In this document: positions 45,181 through 56,766 of the stretch, one piece after another
How the letters are laid out: the number at the start of each line of letters is the position of its first letter
Position numbering within the stretch: position 1 is the first letter of the stretch
From: Sternotherus odoratus
Taxonomy: Eukaryota > Chordata > Testudines > Kinosternidae
Reading direction: 5' to 3'
Length of the DNA: 64,000 bases
Assembly (NCBI GenBank): GCA_032164245.1
Contig: JAVMKO010000003.1
Location: 11,480,651-11,544,650 of the forward strand
The notes under the pieces: model-generated
Seen by the model: only the letters and a program-made list of their open reading frames with translations
Database searches by the model: none
Told to the model about the DNA's origin: nothing
Translations under genes and position numbers: made by a program

Positions 45181-46994
45181 AAGGGATTAGTGATTTTGCT
45201 TGCCTTGATTTTTGGGTGCCCAGCAGAGGAATATTAAAAACACCTGAACATCAGAAACTGCTGAGCACCCACTCTGAAAATCAGCTCCCCCCAGAAGGGG
45301 ATCAAAAATGGAAGCACCCCAAAATAGCCAGTTACTTTTGAAACCCTTGTCACTGTGTTTAACCAGTGTTATATCCTATTCTTACAAGGGTCTGAGCTGA
45401 GTACCCACCTCTCCCACTGAGTGATCTGCACCTGGCAGGAACAAACTCCTATAGCACAATGCAGGACATATTTACTAACTGAGGCTTTTAATTAAAGATC
45501 ACACCACACCTTCCAGTTCATTCATTTTAAAGCTCATTATCTGTGATTAAGAGACTGTTCTGGAGCCTGCTCCCATATTACTCAGTGAGAGGAGAACTGG
45601 GCCTTAGATGACTTTTCTGCTGTTTGTTATGATGCACAGATTACATGGCAATGAGCAAAATTAATTCATTAAGCAAAATATGAATTAAAAGACTTTAATG
45701 CTAGATGGGACCATTCTAATCATTCAGTCGGACATCCTACATAACACGGGCCCATAGAATTCTGCCCAAATGATGAAATACGTATACCTTTCTCCTAGCT
45801 CTACCTAAAATATCTTCTCAAACTCTATGGAAGAAGATAGTAGACCAACTATTGGATTAATCAAACACACTTGATTTCTGCCCATAGGAACTGAAAAAAA
45901 TGGCGCTAAAGCTCAAATTAGAGAAAGCATGAGTTTCTTCAATGAATTATGAGAGCCAAGAAATATGTTTTTTTTCATGGAGAACTATGGAAAGCTCACT
46001 ATGAATGGGCTGAGAAAAGCTGTTCCACTGTATTCAGATAATAACTTTCTACTTCCACCTCCTTGTTTCAGACAGAAGATCCATGATGACTCAGAAGGAC
46101 TGGAGCCCCAGTGAAGGAAGCACTGATTTTAATGAATGTAACACTTCCAGGTCAGACAAGATGATCAAGTGGTTCCTTCTGGCCTCAAAGCCCATGAATC
46201 ACTGTGCCCTCTCACCTGTGATCAGCCTTACCAGGCATCTCAGGCCAGTTGAGGGATAAGCTCATTTAAAGTGAACTACACACAATTAAAAACAAACTTG
46301 TGCGAACTGTGCACAACTTCGGCCATTTAGACGTCCAAGAATCAGCTTCGTGGGCATCTAAATTGCATCTGCCACTATGTAAAAATATAGCCCTAGATGT
46401 CTAACAAATCTCTCCCTCTGAAACACTTGCAGGTTTAGCTCTGTGAATGTTAAATAATCCCGCTGTGGCTCTGCTCTACCTTGTGGGAAAACTCCTGTAG
46501 CTTTACTGTAAACATAATTATGCTGTGTGGAGCTTTCATGAATCTAACACAAAACCACAGGTCACATGCATCAGGGTGTTTTTTTCCCCCCTTCTGGAAT
46601 CTGCCCTTACTTGCAGTTGCCGCATGGCACTTATTTGTATAGCATGAGCTTTTTGCAAATGTCCCATCAAAGACTAAATCTCCCCTGTTCTTTACATTAT
46701 GATAACTAAACAGAAGGTGTCTAATAATAGGGAGTTCCAGGTGGGCCCTTTCCTTGAGCCATTACTTTTCAGACTGAGGCTTGGCTGTTTGGCTCAATGG
46801 ATATGCTATCCTGTGTACTGGGCTGTTGTGTTAGCAGAAGTAGCAAACTATAGCACCGGGGTTAAAAATGCAGACTATGAAATAATTTCAGAGACGACTG
46901 GACAATCAAGGTAGTTTCCTTTGTCCCATGGTCATGGTTTAATCCTCCACGAGCGGGGGGAAAATATCTGGGGTCTTTTATTCCATTTTAGGGT
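45181..46994. other. Gene-free, with two small CR1 fragments
   Basis: 45690-45775 (minus: 'atgctagatgggaccattct', 'cggacatcctacataacac') and 46100-46200 (plus: 'gatgatcaagtggttccttc', 'tggcctcaaagcccatgaatc') are CR1 3' UTR pieces. The rest is unremarkable. 46785 'tggctcaatgg' resembles a pol III A box but has no B box behind it. Confidence 0.5.
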
Positions 46995-47230
46995 GTGCAC
47001 CTTAAGCTGAAAGAGGCATGGTCTAATGACTTGAGTACAGGCCTAGCAATCGCAGATTTAATTCTTGTAACCTCAGGTACATTTACATGATCTCCCTCAA
47101 TTTCCAAATCTATAAAAGAGGGAGAATGACACTTACCTACTCACTGTACAGGGCTATGGGGGAAATTAATTAGAAGTAATGTTTGTATAGTGCTTTGAAG
47201 ATGAATACGGCTAATTATTATCATTCAGAG
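46995..47230 (+). mobile_element. MIR/CORE-like SINE with L2-type tail
   Basis: 'aaagaggcatggtctaatga' (head), 'cagatttaattcttgtaacc' (B-box region), 'aatttccaaatctataaaag', 'acttacctactcactgtaca' and 'gtatagtgctttgaagatga' with an (ATT)n end. Confidence 0.75.
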
Positions 47231-47345
47231 CTGGAAATCTGCAGCAGGGCCTCCTGTTTGCCTGAAGGATTGCAATTAAACATGGACAAAACGGAGTGTG
47301 GTTTTTGGTTTTCAAGAATTTCGGCAGTTCAGGGATGGGTTGTCC

Positions 47346-47368
47346 TGTGTGTGTGTGTGTGTGTGTGT
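47346..47368. repeat. (TG)n microsatellite
   Basis: 23 bp of pure TG repeat. Confidence 0.9.
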
Positions 47369-47454
47369 AACCAAAATCTGGTGGTTCAGATGCGTTTCTT
47401 TGACCAAAACTGTAAAATCAGGTAAATTTCTGATAAATTATTCCAATTCTGACG

Positions 47455-47640
47455 CATGGCATTGTTTAGTGGTTAGAGCACAGAGAGGCATAGAAAGGAG
47501 AGTTAAGGGTACACTCATCTCTGTCACTGACTTGTGTGACTTTGACCAAGTCACTTCACCTCTGAGTTCCTTCATTTCCTGGTATGCCTCAATTTCTAGT
47601 GCAGGTCTATTGTAGGTTTGTGGGGTGTTTTTACTAGTAC
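47455..47640 (+). mobile_element. MIR fragment
   Basis: 'tagtggttagagcacagaga' (head), 'gtgtgactttgaccaagtca' and 'ggtatgcctcaatttctagt'. Confidence 0.65.
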
Positions 47641-47864
47641 CCTGCGCGCATGGGTTTCCTCCCTACATATATAACCAACATTTCCTGCACCCTCACTGTG
47701 ACTATCATCCCATCCTCCCAACCTGTAGATTATGAGCAGCATCCTCATATCCTACCACCACTTATAAAAATAGAAATCCTCTTTCCTCGCTTGGATTTTT
47801 TCCCATCATTCTCTTACTTCCTGAGCCAATTTCAGCCCAGATGCAACATTCATGTCAATTATCA

Positions 47865-48125
47865 TTACTTGTCTTACAAAAGCACCTAGAGGCCCCAACT
47901 AAGATCAAGGCCCCATTGTGCTAGGTACTGTACAAACACATAGGAAGAGCCGGTGCCTTCCCCGAAGAACTTAGAGTGTAAACAGACATGGCAAACTGAA
48001 GGTGGGGAGGGGAAACAGGCACTCAGAGGTATAGTATCTTGCCCAAGTTTACAAAGTAGAAAAGTGGCAGAGAGGAGTAAAACTGAGTCTCCTGAGACCT
48101 TGTTTATTGCCCTGCCCCCTGAATC
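47865..48125 (-). mobile_element. MIR-like SINE with second tail type, inverted
   Basis: Begins 'gcacctagaggccccaacta' and 'ccattgtgctaggtactgta' (inverted tail), then 'ccgaagaacttagagtgtaa', 'gaggggaaacaggcactcag', 'tatcttgcccaagtttacaa' and 'ggcagagaggagtaaaactg' (inverted core and head). With 25460 it shows that head, core and this tail form one unit. Confidence 0.75.
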
Positions 48126-48957
48126 ATGCTACTGGCACTAGATCACTTGGCCAGAACGGCTTTGGTGCTGCATGATTTGACTGTTACTGATCCATTCCCA
48201 GACCCTCAGACTGGCACCCAACCAGCTTTGACTTTTGGCCTGCATCTGGACTCTGGCTGTGATACTGACTTGGTTAGCCTATGGACTCTGACCCATGGCC
48301 TGTCCCCGGACCCCGGTTTCAGCCTTGCCCTCAGAGAAAGTTCTATCTCCTGCACAGACAAGCCTTACTCTTAACTCTGTGGGTAGGTACTGTAGTGTAG
48401 ATAGGTACAGCATTCCTATACTTAGGTCATTTCTCATTATTAATAAAACCACAATGTTCTTGATGCCATCTTTAGCAGTATTGCCTCCCGGGAGTGACAC
48501 AGATCTTTCAGATACCACAAAAAAACATGGCTGGTAAGTAATTATTTAGGAATGTGCAGATAGATTTGCATACCAAATATTTAATGATCTGCCCATTGCT
48601 AATCCTCTATCACAACTAAAACATCTAGCAAATGTAAAGGAATGCTGTCAAGAAGTTTGGGGTCTATTTGTTCAAGAAAAATTACAGGACGTAAGGGGCC
48701 AAATTCTGAATAACTTTCTTAGGGACAGAGTCTGCAACCCATAATCAAATTGTGTAGTTTCTTACTTAGTGAGTAATGGGACTGCACATGGAATATTATA
48801 CTATGCAACACAAGGAAGGGCAACAAAATCTGGTCCTTTTTTGTTGTTGTTGCTTGCACTGTTTTCAATAAGTGTTTTGCTTGAGTAGTAAGCACTCTTG
48901 TATTTGGCTCAGTCTGGATGGATGTGTTTCCATGAACTAAAAACCCCAGTTAAATGT
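48126..48957. other. No gene seen
   Basis: A run of 'ctctgac', 'ccatggcc', 'ggactctgg' words at 48190-48310 gives weak internal repetition. No domain in the small frames. Confidence 0.4.
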
Positions 48958-49140
48958 TCAGGAGAAGAATGGTCCAGTGGTGAGGACCCCAGAATGGGAG
49001 ACGGAGGTTCAATTCCCGGCTCCATCATACACTTCCTGTGTGAATTTGAGCAGGTTGTTTAGTTTCTAGGAATTTGCCTCAATTTCCCATTGGCAACAAT
49101 GCAGCTAGTTACACAACACCCCTGTGAAGTACTAAAAAAA
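48958..49140 (+). mobile_element. MIR/CORE-like SINE
   Basis: 'agaatggtccagtggtgagg' (A-box region), 'ggttcaattcccggctcc' (B box), 'cttcctgtgtgaatttgagc' and 'tgcctcaatttcccattggc'. Confidence 0.75.
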
Positions 49141-49159
49141 ATGTTCAAAGATTCTTAGG

Positions 49160-49576
49160 GCATGTGTAGCAGGGCGGCGACTCACCCCTGCAACGCCTTC
49201 TGCTGGTCCATCCGGGAATTAGCTCACCAGCGTCCGGAGCGCCCTCTGCAGGCCGAAGTCCCACTTGCTGCTCTGGCCCAGTGTCCCTCCCGGACCCTGG
49301 TGCCCTCTTACTGAGGGTGCTGCACCCCTGCAGTATCCCCACAGGTACTAGGGTCTCCCCTCCCTGGGGAACCCCCACCCTCTATCCCCACCTTGCCTCA
49401 GTCTAGGCAACTTCCAGTCACCACTTATCCCCATTCACAGTCACCCCACTACGGCATGGTCTACACTACGTCTGGGTGTGAACTTCCCCACACAAGTTCA
49501 GACACACTAGTGCTCTAAAAATTGCTGTGCTGATATTGCAGCTCAACTTCTCAGGCCCAGATCCAGCCCAATGCCG
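49160..49576. other. GC-rich unidentified repeat plus DNA-element fragment
   Basis: 49170-49440 ('agcagggcggcgactcaccc', 'gcgccctctgcaggccgaag') looks like LTR or satellite-derived turtle sequence, but no ends were found. 49452-49560 starts 'acggcatggtctacactacg', resembling a Harbinger-type terminus. Confidence 0.35.
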
Positions 49577-49580
49577 ACAG

Positions 49581-50874
49581 TGTGACAGGGTCAGGCCAGA
49601 TGGCTACAGGAGAGTGATCCTATTGGGATCCAGGAAGTGGGCGGGCTTAAAGGACCCCCCCACAGCCTAAGGGGAGTATCCACAGGACCTGGAAACCAAA
49701 TAATTCCCGGGGACAACTAATGAGATAACAGAGACAAGAGTGAGGTCCAAGGGTCAAACAAAGGGAACCTGATGGGGAGACAGAGCAGAGAACCCCGGAC
49801 AGTGTCCACTGCTCCACAAAGGCATCAAGGGAGCCAGCGGACGCCACTCAGAGGAACTCTGCTCAGATGCATGAGTGGATGGAGATCGGAAGGAGGTGAT
49901 AGAAGGTAAATATATTAGACCCAGATTAAGCAAGTCCCTTTCCCCTGAGTAAGATAAAGGGCTGTTCCAGAACAATCAGGAAGTTGCTGGAACCAATTAA
50001 GACAGGCAGCTTAATTAGGACACCTGGAGCCAATTAAAAAGCCACTAGAATTAATTAGAACAGGCACGCTAATCTGGGCACCTGGTATTAAAAAGGACCT
50101 CACTTCAGTTAGCAAGGTGTGTGTGAGGAGCTGGGAGCAAGAGGCACTAGGAGCTGAGAGAGGGAAGGCATACTGCTGGAGGACAGAGGATTACAAGTGT
50201 TATCAGACATCTGGAGGAAGGTCCTGTGGTGAGGATAAAGAAGGTGTTGGGAGGAAGCCATGGGGAGCTAGCCAGGGAGTTGTAGTTGTCATTGCAGCTG
50301 TTACAGGAAACATTGTAGACAGCTGCAATCCACAGGGCCCTGGGCTGGAACCTGGAATGGAGGGTGGGCTCAGGTTCCCCCAATCCTCCCAACTCCCAAT
50401 TTGATATAAGAGGAGTTGACCTGGACTGTGGTTTCCAACCAGAAGGGAAGGTCTCTGACCTGTCCCCCGACCCACTAGGTCAGGGGTCTCCAAACTTTGA
50501 GATGATGGCCCTATTAGATTTTTGAAGGGGCTTTGTGGGCCAAAGTGACGGTGGGAAAAAATAAATATATGCAAATCGTAAAAAAAACACTACTGTGTCA
50601 GTGTTGCATTAAATTCTAAATCAGGTTGGGGGACCGAACAAATCGAAGCTGTGGGCCGGATCCGGCCCTCGGGCCGTAGATTGGAGATCCCTGCACTAGG
50701 TGGGTCAGCAGAGGTTGTGGGGATTGTTCTTCCTTTTCCCCATGCTGGCCAGTGATGAGGTTAGCTGAGTGGATGGCAAAAGTGGTCAAACTGATGGCTG
50801 CCGTGAATCCCTGAGGCGAGCAAATCTGCCAATAAGCACAGGACTCACCAAGGCAGAGGAGGAACTTTGTCACA
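49581..50874 (+). mobile_element. Solo LTR, complete, 4-bp duplication
   Basis: It starts TGTGACAGGG and ends TTTGTCACA (TG...CA with a 7-bp inverted tip). Both sides carry ACAG (49577-49580 and 50875-50878), the 4-bp duplication expected of an LTR element. A TATA-like 'ggtattaaaaagg' lies at about 50085. No internal genes remain, so the provirus or retrotransposon body was lost by LTR recombination. A hAT MITE is nested inside; without it the LTR would be about 1.07 kb. Orientation inferred from the TATA-like box only. Confidence 0.7.
50481..50693. mobile_element. hAT MITE nested in the LTR
   Basis: The ends CAGGGGTCTCCAAACTTT and, inverted, CAGGGATCTCCAATCTAC are imperfect 18-bp terminal repeats of hAT type. 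An exact 8-bp duplication CACTAGGT flanks it (50473-50480 and 50694-50701). The inner 'gggccggatccggcccgc'-like block near the right end is typical of this MITE group. No coding capacity. Confidence 0.88.
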
Positions 50875-50878
50875 ACAG

Positions 50879-52493
50879 CTATTTATAAAGCACTAGCCTG
50901 AGTCTGTGAATCCGGACATGTCATTAGGTGCACAGATATTATAACAAGCTCCATGTAAGTACCATAGATAAGAGTTGTGGTCTGTATGCATCTTTAACTT
51001 TAAACATGGTCCTTACACATATTATCCTGAGCATTTCAGTGATCTATTTCATATCAGTAAAATGTTCAAATGGCCATGTGTAGTGGTGGTATGAAGCAGG
51101 ACGTGATATCAGTGCTGGTTTTGCTGAGTGTATATGCCCCAACTTGGTCATGATATCAAGCCACATTCCTTGCATGAACTAGAATTTGCATGTGATTTGG
51201 ATTTAGCAACATAACTGAAATTCTTATTTTCATGAGGACTGATTGAATTTTTGAATAACTGGTTCCTGTGCAAAAAAAAAAAAAAAAAAAAGGATGTCCT
51301 AGAATATCCTACCTTGAACATTTATGAAGACTGACTCCAGGAAACAGAGTGAATGCCAAGCACGTTGTTCTGCAGACCTTTTTGACTGGTTTCTCTTTAG
51401 TTTGCATGAAGGGCTGGTAGGTTGTACATGGAAAATATTTCAAAACTAATTAGCTCTGACTGTTCATTATGCATCATAAAAGGAAAATGTCTAATTTCTT
51501 CTTTATTTTTCAGATTGCATATTTTCTTTATCAAATAGCTGAAAACAGTTTAACTAGAAAGATTATGACAACTCGTCTCAGGAATAACAAAGAAAATATT
51601 TTTTTCCATAGTTATAAAAAAAATTTCTACCTTACATAATTGGGTCAAGGGTATTTATCTTTGGAATGAACACAGAACCATGATTTCCTGGCTCCCAGGT
51701 CCGGGTTCCAACCACAGGAACAATTTTCTTCTCACATATCTAATATATTCTTTCTTAATTTAAATGGAACGCCCTGAGCTACAGGACATTCATTTAAATT
51801 CATATAGATCAATCTTAATTTGTAATAATCTTTATTTAGTTTCAATTCTTCTTCCATGCCTCTTTTTAATCATATTCTCTAAAGACTAAATAATCCCAAT
51901 TTTGGTCAACCCCTTTTCCATGTGAGCCATTCTGTTGCATTTATCATTTTTATTATCCTAGGCTGTGCTCTCTCCAGTTTAAATAGATCTTTTTTCTAAG
52001 TAGCTATTTATGAGTCAATTTCAGTTTTATATATTAGTTAATAAATATCCTCAAATGACCCTTCACATTCTTATCCCAGCTAACTTAACTGCAAATCCTA
52101 TTCCTAGTTATACATGTCATGTTTCTAATCGCAGTACAATATTTGCAATAATATGTTGCATATTCCTATTATCCAATTTAATGGCCTGATCTGACATCCA
52201 TTGAAACTGGCGAGAGCGATTCCATTGATTTCCATGGGCTTGTGTGGAGCTCTGTCCATACCAACAGAGGTGGCTAACTGCTGTTAGGAAGCCAGGAGCT
52301 GCTGCTGAGAGCCTGCTGCGGCTTCGATTGAGCAGGGAGACTCAGAGATGGTTAGTGGCTTCCCTGGAGCCAGGGCAGAGATTCTTGCCTTGCCTAGAGC
52401 TGACTGAGGTGGGCCTGGTGTGAGTAACCACCACCCTTACTTGGGAAAGTACTTGCCAGGGAAGGGGAACATCAAAGAGATTCTAAGGGTACC
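50879..52493. other. No gene seen
   Basis: AT-rich, with an A20 run at 51272-51291 not preceded by a recognisable retrocopy. 52260-52480 is GC-richer ('ggagctgctgctgagagcct') and may be part of an unrecognised repeat. Confidence 0.4.
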
Positions 52494-52496
52494 TGC

Positions 52497-52794
52497 TCAC
52501 TACCCAGATCAGTGAGTAGTGATCGATCTATCAGGGATCGATTTATCGTGTCTAGTGTAGATGTGATAAATTGATCCCCCTTCGCTCTGCCTTCAACTCC
52601 TGCAATCCACCAAGACGAGAGGCAGAAGCGGAGTCGACAGAGGAGCGGTGGCAGTCGACCCTGCGCCGTGAGGACGCGAGGTAAGTCGACCTAAGATACG
52701 TCGACTTCAGCTATGGTATTCTCGAAGCTGAAGTGGCGTATCTTAGGTCGTTTCCACACACACACACACACACACCCTCAGTTTAGACCAGGGC
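52497..52794. mobile_element. Harbinger-type MITE
   Basis: The left tip GGGTACCTGCTCACTAC and the inverted right tip AGCCCTGGTCTAAACTG resemble the termini of the 33447 element; the flanks are TAA and TCA, near the TWA target. Inside, 'gatcgatttatcg' and a hairpin 'taagatacgtcgacttcagc' pairing with 'agctgaagtggcgtatctta' (about 52691-52745). A (CA)n stretch at 52753-52775 has replaced part of the right arm. Confidence 0.65.
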
Positions 52795-52799
52795 TCAGG

Positions 52800-53295
52800 G
52801 ATTGTTTAAGCCTCAGAAGAGGCAGAGAGGTCTTCTCAACAAATCAGAACTCATTCTTGCTGACATTTGGTTAAAACCATTCCAATCTTCAAAGGGATTT
52901 ACGTAGCTTGTTGCCTTGGCTGGACTGATACACGAGAGCAACAGAGTGCTGTCTCCATTTTCAAGATCTCCAAGCATGCCCATGCAAGTGTTTAGAACTC
53001 TGAAATCCAGAGGAAGGTGCATGCAGGGGGTAGGGCAGATGCAAATCTGAGACAGATACAAATAATTCAGTTTAGCACTAACCTCTAGACAAATGTCACC
53101 ATAGCTCAGGAGAACACTAGGACTCCCAGTCACGTCATCCTATATTTAATGTTTTCGTGCACCCATGTGGTTGGAGTTAACTCAGCCTTTGGCAGTATTT
53201 TGAATTTAACCTGCTTGCATGTACTTTACTGATATTATTGTTCCCTGCTCTGCCTTAGGGCTGTCACGCTGCTATGAAACTCCCTGCTTTGACCT
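52800..53295. other. No gene seen
   Basis: A 106-codon minus-strand frame (52813-53133) has no recognisable domain. Confidence 0.4.
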
Positions 53296-53655
53296 TGTGT
53301 CACAGGGTCCACACAGGTTTACTCGCTCCTGAGCCTGTGCCCAGGCTGACAGAATAAAGAGTCCGCCACGCCTTCTTTTGCTGGTTCACCCAAGTGTCTT
53401 TATTTACAGTATTCGTGAAATTCTCAGATCCCCCAACAGCTAGTGCCCCACAGACCTGCCACAGGAGCTCCTGGCCTTTGAGGCTTCCTTGCTTAGTAAG
53501 GAGACAGCAATACTGCCCTCCCGTCTCCTCTCGGGCTAGCCGCCTCACTGAGGTTTGCCCAGGGCTTTTATAGCCCTCCCATGCCGCAGCCCAGCTGTCA
53601 GCACTTAGCTCAGCATGTTCCTCTGAGCCAGCCCTCGTTAGGGCCTGCAGCTGGG
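53296..53655 (-). mobile_element. Probable LTR, minus strand
   Basis: On the minus strand: TATA box GGGCTATAAAAGCCC at about 53562-53576, AATAAA at about 53399-53404 some 160 bp downstream, and an end ACCCTGTGACACA near 53296. The order promoter, poly(A) signal, end fits an LTR. The 5' end is not defined and no duplication was found. Confidence 0.5.
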
Positions 53656-55594
53656 CTCCCTGCTGAATACCTGCATCTCTACTGGCCAGAGACAGGACAG
53701 ACTCCAGCCTTTTTGCTGCCCCAAGCGGCGCAAAACAAACAAACGAAAAGCCATTAACCTGAGCTGCGGCTGAAACGCCGCTGCCGCCAGAAGAAGCAGC
53801 GAAGCGGGTATGTCCACCGAAATGCCACCGAAAGAAGTGTCATGCCGACCCTCAATGCTTGCCACCCCAAGTCTCAATGTCTACCACTCCAAGCATGTGC
53901 TTGGGGCACTGGCCAGAGAGCAGGCTGCAGCCAGGATTTTGGCAGATCCTTAAAGGGGTTTACCCCTGCCCTGCCACACATTGTACTGAACCCCATTGTG
54001 GGACAGAAACTGGGCTTGACCAGGACTTTCAGCCCCACAACAAAGACCTCTGGCACTTGGGTGGAGGGACTAGTGGCCCAAACTAGAATTTCCATTGACT
54101 TCAATGTGTGCCGGACAAATTTCTAATTTTGTTAATGTAATTGATAGCAGGATGGTATCCCAAGGGGATCAGCCACAGCTACATACCCTCTCCCCACCAA
54201 AGGAAGCTCATTGCAAGTACAGCTGCTCTAAATTTTTATGGAACAACACAGTTTCACCAAAGTGTAAATTTTTTCACTAAGACCAGCTCCAAGGAGGTGT
54301 AAGAGGCAGGCAGGATCATGTGTTTGCTCTGTCTGATTCAGAGCAGGAATTTAAATGTGGGTCTCCCACATCCCAGGGAAGTGCCCTAACTACCGGACTA
54401 TAGAGAGTGGACCTTTCTGTCTCATGTTTCCTGCGAAAGACCTTGTTTTCTTTCCTCGCTGGAACAAAAATTAAAAACCTTAAATATTTTGATGAAATGA
54501 AATTGTTCTCCAGCCAGTCTCAGTTACTAGTGCCTGAGAATCTAAGCTCCCGTTCAGGAGCTATTTTCATAATAATGAAGAACGGTGATTATGAAAGTCA
54601 AAAAGAATCTCTTATCCAGGAGCCAAAGACTGAGGAATGCCATAGAAGTGACCCACTGGAATTGTACAAGACCCTAGGCAGGTTCTGTAGTTATTTCTGT
54701 GAGGAATAAAGGGCAACTGGAATGTGCATGATGGCTCGGTTCACGCCACAGGCAGAACACTTAGTAACAGTGTATGGATCTCATCAAAGACAGACTGAAA
54801 ATGGGAGCCTTATTGGTTTGTAGTCCTCCATGCCCTGCCAGTTCCATTCACTTTGATCACAGCATTCCTTCTCACTGCAATTTCAAGGAAATGGGGAGAA
54901 AATGCACAAAGTACATTGGAAAAATTCACTGGAGCTTTTAGAACAATTTTCTGTTAAGGATTCAATATTTTGTCTCCAAGTGGATTTACAGCATTTCACC
55001 CAGTACTGAATAGGAAACTAAACCAACCTGTCACTAAAAGTAAAATGTTGACTCATGTTGACATTTGAGCTAAGACTTATAACAGGCCTTGGAAAGAACA
55101 TTTAAGATGCCTTGCATCTGCTTCCTATCTGGCAGTGGAGAATTTTATCATGTTGCTTTCCTTTTGACTAACAAAAACATGAGGTCTTAACAAGAAAAAG
55201 GTGAATGGCAATTAAAAAATAATGATAAGATGTATTGTAAATAGCATCTCCCATGGACAAGTATCACAGGCTGAATTACAGAATTATACTATTACAGGAA
55301 TAAATAAACTGCTCACCGTTAAAATCTTTCTCATCCCCATATGCAAGAAATTATTGTATCCACAGTACTAATGGAAATAAGGAGAGGAACTACCATGGAT
55401 TATGTACCATTAGCATTAATGGATTACAACAGCCAAATTATGAAGGTTTGAATAGTGAGCACAGTATATATAAGGATACTGTGCCATAACAGCAGATGTT
55501 TTAATTTGGGGTCGCTCCATTTTCCATTGAGCTGAGGACCTGATCAAGTCATATCTCAGATCAAAAACATAACAAATAAACTATTCATCCTTCC
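53656..55594. other. No gene seen
   Basis: GC-richer at 53660-54060, with 'aaatgccaccgaaagaagtg' and 'cttgccaccccaagtctcaa' words of an unrecognised repeat. 54407-54709 holds a 100-codon frame with no domain. AT-rich afterwards. Confidence 0.4.
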
Positions 55595-55665
55595 AGAAAG
55601 AAGGATGTGGACAAACTGGAGAGAGTCCAGAGGAGAGCTTTAGAAACAGAAGTGGTGAGAGCTTT
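55595..55665 (+). mobile_element. Small CR1 fragment
   Basis: 'gaaggatgtggacaaactgg' and 'agagagtccagaggagagc' are the CR1 'KDVDKLERVQRRA' stretch, detached from the longer CR1 copy that starts near 55900. The sequence between (55666-55890) is GC-rich and unidentified. Confidence 0.6.
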
Positions 55666-55894
55666 AGAAAAGCTGAAAGAACTGGGCAAGCCCACCGACA
55701 GCAATTGTGGGCCCCAGGGTAGAACTGGCAATGGGCCCACATCCAAAAAAAAGCCACACCCATGCACGTACAAGCCGCACCCACGTGGGCAATGACACTT
55801 GGGTGGTGCTGCACCTGCGCTGGCTGGTGCCCAGTGACCTGCTGGCCGTGCTGCTGGGAGTGTTTTTCCAGCATGGCCAGTACTTCCACATGCC

Positions 55895-56766
55895 TGCCTG
55901 GTAGGGTTGTCAATTGTCTAATTGCGCAAACCCAAAGACCTTACCCCATGCCTTTCCTGAGAAGCTGGCTATGAGTCAACAGTGTGCCCTTGTTGCCAAA
56001 AAGGCTAATGACACTTTGGGCTGTATAAGTAGGAACATTGCCGGCAGACCAAGGGACGTGATCATTCCCCTCTGTTTGGCATTGGTGAGGCCTCATCTGG
56101 AGTACTGTGTCTAGTTTTGGGCCCACATTACAAGAAGGATGTGAAAAAATTGGAAAGAGTCCAGCAGAGGGCAACAAAAATGATTAGAATCAGAGAGGTA
56201 GCCATGTTAGTCTGGAATAGCAGAGGTAACAAAGAGTCCTGTGGCACCTTAAAGACTAACTAAAGTATTGAAGCATAAGCTTTCGTGGGCTAATACCCAC
56301 TTCATCGGATGCAATGATTAGGAGGCTGGAGCACAAGATTTATGAGGAGAGGCTGAGAGAATTGGGACTGTTTAATCTGCAGAAGAGAAGAATGAGGGGG
56401 GGGGGGATTTGATAGCTGCTTTCAACTACCTGAAAGGGGGTTCCAAAGAAGATGGATCTAGACTGTTCTCAGTGGTACCAGATGACAGAACAAGGAGTAA
56501 TGGTCTCAGGTTGCAGTGGGGAAGGTTTAGGTTGGATATTAGGAAACATGTTTTCACTAGGAGGGTGGTGAAGCACTGGAATGGATTACCAAGGGAAGTG
56601 GTGGAATCTCCTTCCTTAGAGGTTTTTAAGGTCAGGCTTGACAAAGCCCTGGCTGGGATGATTTAGTTGGGGATTTAGTTGGGGATTGGTCCTGCTTTGA
56701 GCAGGGAGTTGGACTAGATGACCTCCTGAGGCTCCTTCCAACCCTAATATTCTATGATTCTATGAT
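55895..56766 (+). mobile_element. CR1 LINE 3' part, split by a short repeat
   Basis: Frames give CR1 ORF2 C-terminal blocks in order: 'MSQQCALVAKKANDTLGCI' (55970), 'LCLALVRPHLEYCV', 'KKLERVQQRATKMI', then, after the insertion, '[17 protein letters not shown]', '[19 protein letters not shown]', '[18 protein letters not shown]' and '[13 protein letters not shown]' (stop 56664-56666). The 3' UTR ends in 'attctatgattctatga', the canonical CR1 terminal repeat (56749-56765). Only one in-frame stop (after LEYCV) and the insertion spoil the frame, so it is fairly young. Confidence 0.92.
56188..56312 (+). mobile_element. Short dispersed repeat inserted in CR1
   Basis: 125 bp from AATCAGAGAGGTAGCC to CATCGGATGC, bounded by exact copies of AATGATTAG (56179-56187 and 56313-56321). 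CR1 sequence is continuous if the insert and one copy are removed. The left tip is identical to the copy at 32598, which fixes that end of the element. Confidence 0.88.

Noticed and set aside
46780..46870. Possible tRNA-derived SINE from 'tggctcaatgg'
   Set aside because: No B box at the right distance and no known body or tail.
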